From contig NZ_JANZKU010000020.1 of NCBI RefSeq assembly GCF_025642785.1, positions 22,959 to 86,958 of the forward strand: DNA of 64,000 bases, given 5' to 3'. The notes beneath the pieces are model-generated. The model was not told where the DNA came from. It saw only the letters and a list, made by a program, of their open reading frames with translations, and made no database searches. The translations under genes and the position numbers were made by a program. Origin of the DNA: Pseudomonas sp. RIT-PI-AD. GTDB lineage: Bacteria > Pseudomonadota > Gammaproteobacteria > Pseudomonadales > Pseudomonadaceae. Every line of letters starts with the position of its first letter. The first letter of the stretch is position 1. Positions 31,793 through 40,891 of the stretch are shown here, in pieces.

Positions 31793-32794
31793 TCACAGCC
31801 GCGCGCGGTACTCGCCGGGCGTGATGCCGAACCAGCGACGGAAGGCACGGAAGAAGTTGCTCGGGTCGGCGAACCCCAGCAGGTAGGCGATTTCCAGCAG
31901 GGTCAGCTTGGGCTGCGCGAGGTACTGTTCGGCCAAGTCGCGGCGGGTGACGTCGAGCAGTTCCTGGAAGCTGCTGCCCTCCTCCTGCAAGCGCCGCTGC
32001 AAGGTACGCTGCGACAGGTGCAAGGCCGCGGCGACGCTCTCCCGCTTGGGCTCGCCCTGGGGCAGCAGGCGGCACAGCACCTGGCGCGCCTGATGGGTGA
32101 CCCGGCTTTCGGAGAACCGCGCCAGGTACTCCCCGGCGAAACGATCGTGCAACTGCGCCAGCGCCTCGTTGGCGGTGGGCAGCGGGCTCTCCATGTCGGC
32201 GCGCTCGAAGATCAGCCCGTAATGGTCGGCATTGAACACCAGTGGCGCCTGGAAGACTTGGCGGTAGGGTTCCGGATTCGCCGGCGCGGGGCCCTGCAGG
32301 CGCACCTCGCGCGGCGTGATCGGGCGCCCGGTCAGCCAGCGGCAGAAGGTCAACGCGTAGGCCAGGGACGCCTCGGCGCTCTGCCGGGCCGGCGGCAGGC
32401 GGTCGCCATGGATCGCCAGGCTCAACACATAGGCATCGCCGCTGGCGCGGAAATGCAGGTCGGCGCCCTCGGCGATGATCCGCTGGTAGCGCACCAGGCG
32501 GGCGAACCCTTCCTTCAGGGTACGGCTGGACATCAGCGCGTAGCCCACCACATGGAAGGCCGCCGGGCGCACGCCCTTGGCCATGTTCAGGCCGATCGCC
32601 GGATCGCCGGACAGCGCCACCGCGCGCTCCCAGAGCCGGGTCATGGCGTCCTGGGGGAAACGCGCGTCGGCGTCCGCCAGGGCGGCGTAGTCGAGGCCGA
32701 GCTCGCGAAACAGCCGGCGGCAATCGACCCCGCCCATTTCCAGGGCCTGGACGATGCCCGAAGCCCAGCTCGACGAGGTGGTGCGTTCGCTCAT
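31793..32794 (-). CDS. AraC-family regulator with arabinose-binding-type N-terminal domain
   Basis: A transcription regulator of 333 residues. The N-terminal about 220 residues match the AraC 'Arabinose_bd' domain seen in OruR/ArgR-like regulators (GDPAIGLNMAKGVRPAAFHVVGYA, LARFSESRV). The C-terminal HTH_18 domain covers the last about 100 (LHLSQRTLQRRLQEEGSSFQELLDVTRRDLA and LLGFADPSNFFRAFRRWFGITPGEYR). The inducer and targets are unknown. The ATG at 32794 is preceded by a modest ribosome site (AGAAGGCGCC). A longer open frame to 32875 is unlikely. Confidence 0.87.
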   Translation of the reverse strand: MSERTTSSSWASGIVQALEMGGVDCRRLFRELGLDYAALADADARFPQDAMTRLWERAVALSGDPAIGLNMAKGVRPAAFHVVGYALMSSRTLKEGFARLVRYQRIIAEGADLHFRASGDAYVLSLAIHGDRLPPARQSAEASLAYALTFCRWLTGRPITPREVRLQGPAPANPEPYRQVFQAPLVFNADHYGLIFERADMESPLPTANEALAQLHDRFAGEYLARFSESRVTHQARQVLCRLLPQGEPKRESVAAALHLSQRTLQRRLQEEGSSFQELLDVTRRDLAEQYLAQPKLTLLEIAYLLGFADPSNFFRAFRRWFGITPGEYRARL

Positions 32795-32962
32795 GGCGCC
32801 TTCTTGTTCGAGGTGATTCACGGGCCGGAAAAGACCGGTCGCCGGCAAGGATACTAGACTGGCACCCATTGTCACTGCCCGGCGCCCGGCATCCGCCTAG
32901 ACTGCGGGACAGGGATGCCGCCGCGCACCCGACTGGCCGACCATAACAACAGGAGGTGCCCC

Positions 32963-33280
32963 GTGAGCACTCGAGCCGCCGAGCGTTACAGCCGATTTTC
33001 CGAGTTCTACCCCTATTACCTGCAGGAACACAGCAATCCGGTCTGTCGCCGCCTGCATTACGCCGGCAGCCTGCTGGTACTGGCGATCCTTTTCTACGCG
33101 CTGGCCACCCAGCAATGGCTTTGGCTGCTGGCGATGCCCCTGGCCGGCTACGGCTTCGCCTGGGTCGGGCACTTCATCTTCGAGAAGAACCGCCCCGCCA
33201 CCTTCCAATACCCGCTCTACAGCCTGTTGGGCGACTGGGTGATGCTCAAGGACGCCCTCACCGGGCGCATCCGTTTCTGA
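32963..33280 (+). CDS. Mpo1-like (DUF962) membrane protein
   Basis: A 105-residue membrane protein of the DUF962/Mpo1 family, with HSNPVCRRLHYAGSLLVLA and HFIFEKNRPATFQYPLYSLLGDWVM. It shows two or three hydrophobic helices. Yeast Mpo1 is an Fe(II)-dependent dioxygenase of phytosphingosine-derived fatty acids; the histidines that would bind iron (in HSNP, LHYAG, GHF) are kept, but a bacterial substrate is not known. The start is GTG behind AGGAGGTGCCCC, a strong site. Confidence 0.83.
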   Translation: MSTRAAERYSRFSEFYPYYLQEHSNPVCRRLHYAGSLLVLAILFYALATQQWLWLLAMPLAGYGFAWVGHFIFEKNRPATFQYPLYSLLGDWVMLKDALTGRIRF

Positions 33281-33483
33281 GCCAAGACGAGCGGACGGGC
33301 GGCGCCCGCGTCCCAGAGCCTCGCCCGGGGTTTCGGCGACTCCCGGCGTGCCGCGCCGGCGCCCCGGTCCTTGGCTGGTCCCATCACCCTTGGTTATGAT
33401 CCCCCACCCGCCGAAGGTTTGGCTTGGGTCTTGCAAAGCCGCGTTCCATCGCAGCGCCTATCCAGCAGGGATCGTTTCCATCC

Positions 33484-34872
33484 ATGAAGTCAGTCGTACC
33501 AGATCGTCTCAGCAACCTGCCCATCCCGTTGCTGCGCGAATACTATTCGCGGGTTCTGGCTTACATCGCCACCGCCGCCAGCATCGCGGCCGGCACCTAC
33601 GTCCAGCACTTCACCTACGATCTGCTGTGGATGGTCCCCTACGCCCTGCTCTACCCGCACCTGGCCCACCACCTGAGCCTGCGCTACAAGCGCGACCATC
33701 CACGGCAGGCGCATCTGGTGCTGCTGTTCATCGATGCCGTGCACGCGGGCGCCGGCGCGGTGCTGCTGGGCTTCTCCGTGGTGCCGGGGATCATGTTCCT
33801 GCTCACCCTGAGTTTCAGCGCGCTGATGATCGGCGGGCTGCGCTACCTCGGCCTGGCCCTGCTGGTGGCCGCCAGCACGGTAGTGCTCACCAGCGTCAGC
33901 TTCCGCCCTGAACTGAACGCCGCCACGCCGGTGCTGGTCTCCCTGGTGAGCACCCTGTTCACGACGCTGTACATCTGCATCACCGCCTATTTCGTCCATC
34001 AACAGGGCCTGCGCCTGGCGCAGGCGCGGGGTGAAATCACCCGCGAACAAGAAAAGGCCGCCCGGCTCGCGCGCAACCTGGCCAAGTACCTCTCGCCCCA
34101 GGTGTGGGAAACCATCTTCAGCGGCAAGAAGAGCGTGCGCCTGGAGACCCAGCGCAAGAAACTCACGGTGTTCTTCTCCGACATCAAGGGCTTCACCGAG
34201 CTGAGCGAGGAACTGGAAGCCGAGGCCCTGACCGACCTGCTCAACACCTACCTCAACGAAATGTCGAAAATCGCCCTGAAGTACGGCGGCACCATCGACA
34301 AGTTCGTCGGCGACAGCGTGATGGTGTTCTTCGGCGACCCCACCTCCCAGGGCGCCAAGAAGGACGCGGTGCTGGCGGTGTCCATGGCCATCGCCATGCG
34401 CAAGCACATGAAGGTGCTGCGCCAGCAGTGGCGCGCCCAGGGCATCACCAAACCCCTGGAGATCCGCATGGGGCTGAACACCGGCTACTGCACCGTCGGC
34501 AACTTCGGCGCCGACACGCGTATGGACTACACCATCATCGGCCGCGAGGTGAACCTCGCCAGCCGCCTGGAAAGCGCCGCCGAGTCCGGGGAAATCCTGA
34601 TCTCCCACGAGACCTATTCCCTGGTCAAGGACGTGATCATGTGCCGCGACAAGGGCCAGATCAGCGTGAAGGGCTTCACCCGCCCGGTGCAGATCTACCA
34701 GGTGGTGGACTTCCGCCGCGACCTGGGCGCGAGCTCCAGCTACGTTGAGCACGAGCTGCCGGGCTTCTCCATGTACCTGGACACCAACGGCATCCAGAAC
34801 TTCGACAAGGAACGGGTGATCGAGGCCTTGCAGAAGGCCGCGGAAAAACTCAAGGACAAGGTCATTCTCTAG
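33484..34872 (+). CDS. cyaB: Class III adenylate cyclase CyaB (MASE2 membrane type)
   Basis: Makes cAMP, the effector of Vfr in P. aeruginosa, where CyaB is the main cyclase for virulence and twitching control. It has 462 residues. An N-terminal MASE2 six-helix membrane domain occupies residues 1 to about 180. A coiled linker with the cyclase domain onset KYLSPQVWETIFSGK follows, then a class III catalytic domain. Metal-binding aspartates are in VFFSDIKGFTELS and FVGDSVMVFFGDP. The base/ribose region is IRMGLNTGYCTVGNFG and MDYTIIGREVNLASRLE. The ATG at 33484 is used; 20 in-frame residues upstream are not conserved. Confidence 0.96.
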   Translation: MKSVVPDRLSNLPIPLLREYYSRVLAYIATAASIAAGTYVQHFTYDLLWMVPYALLYPHLAHHLSLRYKRDHPRQAHLVLLFIDAVHAGAGAVLLGFSVVPGIMFLLTLSFSALMIGGLRYLGLALLVAASTVVLTSVSFRPELNAATPVLVSLVSTLFTTLYICITAYFVHQQGLRLAQARGEITREQEKAARLARNLAKYLSPQVWETIFSGKKSVRLETQRKKLTVFFSDIKGFTELSEELEAEALTDLLNTYLNEMSKIALKYGGTIDKFVGDSVMVFFGDPTSQGAKKDAVLAVSMAIAMRKHMKVLRQQWRAQGITKPLEIRMGLNTGYCTVGNFGADTRMDYTIIGREVNLASRLESAAESGEILISHETYSLVKDVIMCRDKGQISVKGFTRPVQIYQVVDFRRDLGASSSYVEHELPGFSMYLDTNGIQNFDKERVIEALQKAAEKLKDKVIL

Positions 34873-34997
34873 GACGATTCACCCGCCGCGTCGCCGTCCG
34901 AAATCCCTCTGCGACCGTCGGGCCTTTTTCGCGGGCATCTTCGGCGCCCGGCAGGGGCCATTCTGGGTAGACTGCGGTATCCGCCGAGGAAGCCGCG

Positions 34998-35765
34998 ATG
35001 TCTTCGATTCTCTCCCTGCGCCACTACGATCATGAGCTCATCGCCCACAGCCACGCCCATCCGCAACTGGTGTTCGGGCTCTGCGGGCAACTGGATTTCG
35101 AAGTGGCCGGGCGCGGCAGCCTGGTGGTGCGGCAGTCCCTGGCGGTGATCCCGGCCGGCGAGCACCACGCCTGCGGTAGCCCGGAAGGCAGCCGCTGCCT
35201 GGTGCTCGACGTCCCGCCCAGGAATTGGCTGCGGGAACGCCTGAGCGGGCACGCCGACGCCTGCCAGCGCCTGATCGAGCGACCCGGCACCCTGCGCTTG
35301 AACCCGGCCCAGGGCCAATTGGTCGCCTGGCTGGCGGGCAGCCCGGTGCAGGATGCGGTGATCGCCGAACAGGGTGCCGCCCTGCTCCTCGCCAGCCTCA
35401 GCCAGAACCACCCGGAAGCCACCGAGCCACGGCGCCTGCCCCTGGAGGCGCTGTGCGCGCATATCGACCAGCACGCCGCCCACCCACTGCAAGTCGCCGA
35501 TCTGGCGCGCCTGTGCGGCCTTTCGGCCGCGCGCTTCCATCTGCGCTTCCTCGCCGAGACCGGCGCAACGCCGATGGATTTCGTCCGTCGACGGCGCCTG
35601 GTGCGGGGCCGCGAACTGTTGATGAGCAGTTCGCTGGCGGTCGGCGAGATCGCCGCGCGGGTCGGCTATGCCTCGCAGAGCGCCTTCACCGCGGCGCTGG
35701 TCCGCGAGTTCGGGGCCTCGCCCCGCGCCTTGCGCCGCGAGGGCCGCGACAATTCCCGCGAGTAA
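34998..35765 (+). CDS. AraC-family transcriptional regulator (cupin N-terminus)
   Basis: A regulator of 255 residues. The N-terminal cupin-like sensor has HYDHELIAHSHAHPQLVFGL and VIPAGEHHACGSPEG. The C-terminal AraC DNA-binding domain has VADLARLCGLSAARFHLRFLAETGATPMDFV and AARVGYASQSAFTAALVREFGASPRALR. Target and ligand are unknown. It is transcribed in the same direction as the csaA-like and DMT-transporter genes 95 bases further on, which could be its targets. Confidence 0.87.
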   Translation: MSSILSLRHYDHELIAHSHAHPQLVFGLCGQLDFEVAGRGSLVVRQSLAVIPAGEHHACGSPEGSRCLVLDVPPRNWLRERLSGHADACQRLIERPGTLRLNPAQGQLVAWLAGSPVQDAVIAEQGAALLLASLSQNHPEATEPRRLPLEALCAHIDQHAAHPLQVADLARLCGLSAARFHLRFLAETGATPMDFVRRRRLVRGRELLMSSSLAVGEIAARVGYASQSAFTAALVREFGASPRALRREGRDNSRE

Positions 35766-35860
35766 TGCGACAGATTCGCCGCAGCGGTTTCCCTAGACTG
35801 GCCACGTCCGCCGCGCGACGCTGTCGCACGGCCTCGTTTGATCGACCTCCGAGGATCGCA

Positions 35861-36196
35861 ATGTCCACCCTCAGTTGGCAGGATTTCGAACGCGTCGAAC
35901 TGCGCGTCGGCACCCTACTCTCCGCCCGCCCCAACGAAAAAGCCCAAAAGCCCGCGTACATCCTCGAGGTGGACCTCGGCCCCTTGGGGATCAAGACCTC
36001 CAGCGCGCAGCTCACCGCCCATTACCGCGCCGAGGAACTGCCCGGTCGCCAGGTGCTGTGCGTCTGCAACCTCGAGCCGAAGCGCGTCGCCGGGGTTCGC
36101 TCGGAAGTGTTGGTCACCGGCGTCTACGATGCCGAGGACAAGGTGGTGCTGGCCGGTTTCGACAAGCCGTTGCCCAATGGCGCGCGCCTGGCATGA
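35861..36196 (+). CDS. csaA: CsaA-like tRNA-binding domain protein
   Basis: A 111-residue protein made only of an EMAP/CsaA-type OB-fold tRNA-binding domain: VELRVGTLLSARPNEKAQKPAYILEVDLG, GIKTSSAQLTAHY and VLCVCNLEPKRVAGVRSEVLVTG. In Bacillus, CsaA has chaperone and secretion-related activity and binds tRNA. In proteobacteria its role is uncertain. The ATG follows GAGGATCGCA. The stop overlaps the ATG of the DMT-transporter gene, so the two are translated together. Confidence 0.93.
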   Translation: MSTLSWQDFERVELRVGTLLSARPNEKAQKPAYILEVDLGPLGIKTSSAQLTAHYRAEELPGRQVLCVCNLEPKRVAGVRSEVLVTGVYDAEDKVVLAGFDKPLPNGARLA

Positions 36197-37071
36197 CGCC
36201 CCGTCGCGCGTTGCTCGGGCTGCACCTGGGCGCCCTGGCCTTCGGGCTCAGCGGGGTGTTCGGCAAACTGGCGCTGGCGGCGCCGCTGGCGATTGTCTTC
36301 GGCCGCGCGCTGTTCGCCGTGCTCAGCCTCATTCCCTTCAGCCGCCGACGCGCCGGGGAGCGGCCGCTGGACCGCCGGCGCCTGGTCATGCTGGCCGGCG
36401 CCGGGCTGCTGCTGGGGGCGCACTGGCTGACCTTCTTCCACGCGGTGAAGGTTTCCGGGGTCGCTATCGCCACCCTGGGCTTCGCCAGTTTTCCGGCCTT
36501 CACCGTGCTGCTCGAGGGGCTGCTGTTCCGCGAGCGCATCCGCCCCCTGGAATGGTCGTTGGTGGGCTTGGTGACCCTCGGCCTGGTCCTGGTCACGCCG
36601 AGCTTCGACCTGGCCAGCGACGCGACCGGCGGCCTGCTCTGGGCGGTGGCCTCCGGGCTGTTGTTCGCCCTGCTGACCCTGGCCAACCGTGCCACGGTCA
36701 GGGGCCTCAACCCGATGCAGGCGGCGCTGTGCCAGAACCTGGCGATCGTGCTCTGCCTGCTGCCCTTCGCCTGGAACGCGATCCCCGGGGTCCGCCCCAT
36801 GGACTGGGTGTGGATCGCGGCGCTGGGCGTGTTCTGCACCGGCGTCGCCCACAGCCTGTTCGTCTCCGCGTTGCACGTGCTCAACGCGCGCAACGCGGCA
36901 TTGGTGTTCGCCCTGGAGCCGGTCTACGGGATCGCCTTCGCCTGGTGGCTGTTCGGCGAGCAACCGACCCCGCGGATGTTCGCCGGCGGCGCCTTGATCA
37001 TCGCCGCCATCGTCCTCTCCAGCCGGGTGAAACAGGTTCCGCCGCCGCTGCGAACGGCGGAAACCGCCTGA
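36193..37071 (+). CDS. EamA/DMT-family transporter
   Basis: An inner-membrane transporter of 292 residues with ten predicted helices and two EamA repeats. The first repeat includes LAFGLSGVFGKLALAAPLAIVFGR and the second GLLWAVASGLLFALLTLANRATV. Conserved PxxxxLLE-type FPAFTVLLEGLLFRERI and EPVYGIAFAWWLFGEQPT follow each repeat. Such proteins usually export amino acids or other metabolites; the substrate is unknown. It is coupled to csaA by an ATGA overlap. Confidence 0.9.
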   Translation: MTPRRALLGLHLGALAFGLSGVFGKLALAAPLAIVFGRALFAVLSLIPFSRRRAGERPLDRRRLVMLAGAGLLLGAHWLTFFHAVKVSGVAIATLGFASFPAFTVLLEGLLFRERIRPLEWSLVGLVTLGLVLVTPSFDLASDATGGLLWAVASGLLFALLTLANRATVRGLNPMQAALCQNLAIVLCLLPFAWNAIPGVRPMDWVWIAALGVFCTGVAHSLFVSALHVLNARNAALVFALEPVYGIAFAWWLFGEQPTPRMFAGGALIIAAIVLSSRVKQVPPPLRTAETA

Positions 37072-37074
37072 GCC

Positions 37075-37590
37075 TCAGTTGATGCTGTAGCCGCGTCCGG
37101 ACAAGCAGGCGCCCAAGGCGCGCCGGTAGACGTCGGCCATGGCGTAGGGCGGCGCGGCCTGGGCGCTGGCCGGGTCGAAGCCGCTCTGGCCGACTGCCCA
37201 ACTGTGGCATTCGTAGCGATCACGGGCCTGCTGGTCGGCGCTCTGGCCGCGGGCCGGGTAGGCGATCACCTCGTAGTTGCCGACCGCCACCGTCTGCACC
37301 GCCGGCGGCGGGGTCACCACCACGTACTCCTTGCGCGGCGCGTTCCACAGGTAGTAGGTCCCGGCGGCGAGAAAGTACAGGGTGCTGCCGATCCAGATTT
37401 CCCGGGCCGCGTCCGGCAAGCCATGACCGCGGCGCGGCCCGAAGGAAGGCCCGCCACCGCCATGCCCGAAACCGGGCCCACCGAAGCCGGGACCGCCCGG
37501 TCCCGGGCCACCGGGCCCAGCGAGCACGGGGGCGGCGAGCATCAGCGAGAGCAGGCCGGCGAGGCCTGTACGCAACAGGGGGGAAGACAT
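37075..37590 (-). CDS. Secreted Gly/Pro-rich protein of unknown function
   Basis: A 171-residue protein with a signal peptide (residues 1 to about 24, LSLMLAAPVLAG). A repetitive GPGGPG/FGGPGFGHGGGG segment of about 35 residues follows. A hydrophobic stretch IWIGSTLYFLAAGTYYLWN then precedes a conserved C-terminal domain with YVVVTPPPAVQTVAVGNYEVIAYPARGQSADQQARDRYECHSWA-type sequence, resembling small envelope proteins with YCF-like DRYECH..A motifs (DUF6515-like). A strong GAGGAGG site precedes the ATG. It converges with the DMT-transporter gene (3 bases apart). No function can be assigned. Confidence 0.75.
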   Translation of the reverse strand: MSSPLLRTGLAGLLSLMLAAPVLAGPGGPGPGGPGFGGPGFGHGGGGPSFGPRRGHGLPDAAREIWIGSTLYFLAAGTYYLWNAPRKEYVVVTPPPAVQTVAVGNYEVIAYPARGQSADQQARDRYECHSWAVGQSGFDPASAQAAPPYAMADVYRRALGACLSGRGYSIN

Positions 37591-37728
37591 CTGACACCTC
37601 CTCGGGAAACGCAAGCGGACCTTGCGCCCGGCCATTATCCCTCGTGCGTGGCGGCCCGGTTGTCAGCCCTGGGTAAGGCCTTGGTAAAGGCCTTGATACA
37701 TGGCGCGCGACAGCCGCCGCACCACCGC

Positions 37729-38694
37729 TCAGAGGGCGACCGGATACGCCGGCTCGCGGCCCTCGAGGACGGCGATCAGGTTGTCCGCCGCGGTGCGCGC
37801 CATCAGCGCGCGCGCCTCATGGGTCGCCGAGCCGATATGCGGCAGGGCCACCAAATTGGGCAGTTCCAGCAACGGCGAATCGGCCGGCAGGGGTTCCCGC
37901 TCGAACACGTCGAGCCCGGCGGCGCGGAAGCGGCCGGCCCTCAGCGCGTCGACCAGGGCCGCCTCGTCCACCACCGCCCCACGGGAAATGTTGAGGAACA
38001 CCGCGTCCTTGCGCAGCAGGCCGAACTCCCGCGCGCCGATCAAATGGCGGGTCTCCGCGGTCAGGGGTACGCAGACGCAGACGAAGTCGGCCTCCCCCAG
38101 CAATTCGTCCAAGGGCAGGCGGCGGGCGCCGAACGCCTGCTCGTACTGGGGTTTGTCGCGGTGGCCGCTGTAGAGGATCGACATGCCGAAGCCGAAGTGC
38201 GCACGCCGGGCCAGGGCCGCGCCGATACGCCCCAGCCCGACGATGCCCAGGCGCTTGCCGTGTACGTCGACGCCGAAATGCGCCTCGCCGATGCCGGCCT
38301 TCCACTGCCCCTGCCGAACCAGCGTGGCCAGTTCCAGGGCACGCCGGGCGGCCATCATCAGCAGCAGGAAGCCGGTGTCGGCGGTGGTCTCGGTGACCGC
38401 ATCCGGGGTGTGGGTGAGGCGGATGCCGCGTTCCTTCAGGTACTCCAGGTCGTAGTTGTCGTAGCCGGCGGAGATGGACGAGATCACCCGGAGTTTCCTG
38501 GCGTGCCGCAGCACCTCGCGATCCAGCCGGGCGCCCGCGCCGATCAGCCCGTCGGCCTCGGCCAGCGCGGCGACGAACCCCTCGCGGTCCGCCCCCAGGG
38601 GATCGAGGAACACGCTCACGGCGTAGCGCTCGCGCAAGTCGGCCATCACCTCGTCGGACGAGGCCCGGCTGAATACCACCAGATTCTGCTTCAT
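37729..38694 (-). CDS. D-isomer 2-hydroxyacid dehydrogenase (2-ketogluconate/glyoxylate reductase type)
   Basis: An NAD(P)H-dependent reductase of 321 residues. The Rossmann motif is VHGKRLGIVGLGRIGAALARR. The catalytic triad is Arg in NISRGAVVDEAAL, Glu in GLDVFEREPL and His in ALPHIGSATHEAR. It resembles the GhrB/TkrA group that reduces 2-ketogluconate, glyoxylate or hydroxypyruvate. It stands alone, without ketogluconate genes, and is separated from the hydroxyproline cluster by 620 bases holding REP repeats, so I do not link it to that pathway. AGAGGA lies before the ATG. Confidence 0.88.
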   Translation of the reverse strand: MKQNLVVFSRASSDEVMADLRERYAVSVFLDPLGADREGFVAALAEADGLIGAGARLDREVLRHARKLRVISSISAGYDNYDLEYLKERGIRLTHTPDAVTETTADTGFLLLMMAARRALELATLVRQGQWKAGIGEAHFGVDVHGKRLGIVGLGRIGAALARRAHFGFGMSILYSGHRDKPQYEQAFGARRLPLDELLGEADFVCVCVPLTAETRHLIGAREFGLLRKDAVFLNISRGAVVDEAALVDALRAGRFRAAGLDVFEREPLPADSPLLELPNLVALPHIGSATHEARALMARTAADNLIAVLEGREPAYPVAL

Positions 38695-39264
38695 GCCTGT
38701 TTCCTCTTGCGGAAGACCAACGGACCCCGACGTAGCCGCCGACGGTGAGCTGGAAGATCGGATGGTCCGGCATCCGCCCTGGTCCGGGTGAGGGGGAAAT
38801 GTCCGGGTACCGCCGCATCGAGTCAAGCGGCGCGGGCTTTGCCCAGTGACGCGGGCGCCAGTGGGAAGCAGGTTCGGGCTCGCGGTCGAGGGGGATCTCA
38901 CGTGAGCCACTGAAGCCGCCGCGATCCGGGGTGGACGCCTTTTCGCGGCTGAAGCCGCTCCCACGCAAGGGGGTGGAGGGTTAGAGGGCTGGCAAGAGCG
39001 CGCGAGCTGATGGCTGGATATTTGAATGCCTGCGATGACGACGGCGCTGAGGGGATGTAGGCGTGGGAGCAGCTTCAGCCGCGAAGACTCCCCACGACCA
39101 AGCACCACCGAGACAAGCCTTTGCCACGCCGCCCCCTTCATCCCTCCAACCTTGAGACACCATCCCAAGCCCCTCGCCCGACTCCAACGCGTCCAGCCCA
39201 ATCACGCGCCGATACACACCGACCTGACCCCAGCTATCCGCCTTCAATCCCCCCACCGCCCCAC
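38695..39264. other. Long intergenic stretch with a REP pair
   Basis: About 570 bases without a supported gene, between the hydroxyacid dehydrogenase promoter side and the terminator of lhpG. Its main content is the inverted REP pair at 38941-39086. The rest, including a C-rich run at 39241-39262, shows no gene, RNA or operator that I recognise. Confidence 0.5.
38941..39086. repeat. Inverted REP pair (REPIN-like), CTTCAGCC subfamily
   Basis: Two nearly identical 27-base palindromic units in opposite orientation. The left one (38941-38967, minus strand) reads GCGTGGGAGCGGCTTCAGCC followed by GCGAAAA. The right one (39061-39087) reads GCGTGGGAGCAGCTTCAGCC followed by GCGAAGA. They differ at two or three bases. 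Each has the GTGGGAGC head and an internal hairpin, as in Pseudomonas REP elements mobilised by RAYT transposases. Confidence 0.75.
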
Positions 39265-39290
39265 AAAAAAGCCGACCCTCGGGTCGGCTT
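39265..39290 (-). terminator. Rho-independent terminator after lhpG
   Basis: On the minus strand, AAGCCGACC-CGAG-GGTCGGC is followed by TTTTTTGTGG. It is a 7-9 bp stem with a tetraloop and U-run, 24 bases after the lhpG stop. It ends the lhpC-lhpG transcript. Confidence 0.88.
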
Positions 39291-39313
39291 GTTCGTCCAC
39301 TCACGCCACTCGC

Positions 39314-40891
39314 CTACAGCCCCTCGCGGCTGGCGCGGCCGTCCACCAGCCGCTCGATACCCAGCGGGTTGGCGTCCTTCAGGGCGTCCGGCAGCAGGGC
39401 GTCGGGGTAGTTCTGGTAGCACACCGGGCGCAGGAAGCGCTCGATGGCCAGGGTGCCGACCGAGGTGCCGCGGGCATCCGAGGTGGCCGGGTAGGGGCCG
39501 CCGTGGACCATGGCGTCGCAGACTTCCACGCCGGTCGGGTAGCCGTTGAGCAGCAGGCGCCCGGCCTTCTGCTCCAGCAGCGGCAGCAGCGCGCCGAAGG
39601 CCTGCAGATCGCCCGGTTCGGCGATCAGGGTGGCGGTGAGCTGGCCGCGCAGGCCGTGCAGGGCCCGCACCAGTTCGGCCTCGTCGGCCACTTCGACGAC
39701 CACCGTGGTCGGGCCGAAGACTTCTTCCTGCAGCAGTTCGTCGCCGTCCAGCAGAAGACGGGCGTCGGCCTGGAACAGTTGCGGCCGGGCCTGGTGGCCT
39801 TCCTGCCGGGCACCGGCCAGGTGGCGGACGCCGGGGTGGGCGTGAAGGGCGTCCAGGCCGTGGCAGTAGTTCTTCAAGCCGCCGGCGTTGAGCAGGGTCT
39901 GCGCCGGTTGTTCGCCCATCGACGCGGCGAAGCGTTCGAGGAACGCGGAAAAGGCCGGCGAGCGGATGCCGATGACCATCCCCGGGTTGGTGCAGAACTG
40001 GCCGGCGCCGAGCACCACCGAGGCGGTGAGGTCGCGAGCGATGGCCTCGCCGCGGGTCTCGAGGGCCTCGGGCAGCAGGATCATCGGGTTGATGCTGCTC
40101 ATCTCGGCGAACACCGGGATCGGCTGCGGCCGCGCCGCCGCCATGTCGCACAGGGCGCGACCGCCGCGCAGCGAGCCGGTGAAACCGACCGCCTGGATCG
40201 CCGGGTGCTTGACCAGGGCCTCGCCCACCCCGCCGCCGTAGATCATGTTGAACACCCCGGCGGGCATGCCGGTTTTCCCGGCGGCGCGCAGGATGGCGTC
40301 GGCCACGCACTCGGCGGTGGCCATGTGGCCGCCGTGGGCCTTGAACACCACCGGGCAGCCGGCGGCCAGGGCCGCGGCGGTGTCGCCGCCGGCGGTGGAA
40401 AACGCCAGGGGGAAGTTGGAGGCGCCGAACACCGCCACCGGGCCGAGGCCGATGCGGTACTGGCGCAGGTCCGGGCGCGGCAGGGGCTGGCGCTCGGGCA
40501 GCGCGCGGTCGATGCGCGCGCCGTAGAAGTCGCCGCGACGCAGTACCTGGGCGAACAGGCGCATCTGCCCGCTGGTGCGGCCGCGCTCGCCCTGGATGCG
40601 CCCGGCGGGCAGCGCGGTTTCCCGGCCGACCAGGGCGACGAAGTCATCGCCCAGGGCGTCCAGCTCGGCGGCGATGGCGTCGAGGAACTCGGCGCGGCGC
40701 GCGGCCGACAGGCTGCGATAGGCCGGGTAGGCGGCGGCCGCCGCGTTCGCCGCGGCGTCCACTTCGGCCGGGCTGGCCTGGTGGAAGGCGTAGGGCAGGG
40801 TTTCGCCGGTGCTGGCATCGAGGCTGTGGACGAGTACCTCGCCCGCGGCGCTGCGCGCGCCGCCGATGTAGTTGTGGCCGAGTAGCTGCAT
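39314..40891 (-). CDS. lhpG: 2-oxoglutarate semialdehyde dehydrogenase (hydroxyproline pathway)
   Basis: Oxidises 2-oxoglutarate semialdehyde to 2-oxoglutarate, the final step of hydroxyproline breakdown. It has 525 residues, the length of the KGSADH type III group. It shows FGASNFPLAFSTAGGDTA, KAHGGHMATAECVADAI, the catalytic Glu region PVFAEMSSINPM and the catalytic Cys in GAGQFCTNPGM. The ATG at 40891 follows AGGAGAACCCC. It lies downstream of lhpC on the same strand after a 330-base gap and ahead of a strong terminator. Confidence 0.9.
   Translation of the reverse strand: MQLLGHNYIGGARSAAGEVLVHSLDASTGETLPYAFHQASPAEVDAAANAAAAAYPAYRSLSAARRAEFLDAIAAELDALGDDFVALVGRETALPAGRIQGERGRTSGQMRLFAQVLRRGDFYGARIDRALPERQPLPRPDLRQYRIGLGPVAVFGASNFPLAFSTAGGDTAAALAAGCPVVFKAHGGHMATAECVADAILRAAGKTGMPAGVFNMIYGGGVGEALVKHPAIQAVGFTGSLRGGRALCDMAAARPQPIPVFAEMSSINPMILLPEALETRGEAIARDLTASVVLGAGQFCTNPGMVIGIRSPAFSAFLERFAASMGEQPAQTLLNAGGLKNYCHGLDALHAHPGVRHLAGARQEGHQARPQLFQADARLLLDGDELLQEEVFGPTTVVVEVADEAELVRALHGLRGQLTATLIAEPGDLQAFGALLPLLEQKAGRLLLNGYPTGVEVCDAMVHGGPYPATSDARGTSVGTLAIERFLRPVCYQNYPDALLPDALKDANPLGIERLVDGRASREGL

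Noticed and set aside
30287..32857. An 856-codon plus-strand frame through trkH and the AraC gene
   Set aside because: It overlaps trkH in another frame and the AraC gene antisense. The composition is typical of shadow frames and no family was recognised.
37729..38694. Assigning the 2-hydroxyacid dehydrogenase to the hydroxyproline pathway
   Set aside because: A terminator, 600 bases and a REP pair separate it from lhpG, it carries no shared operator, and the pathway has no step for it.
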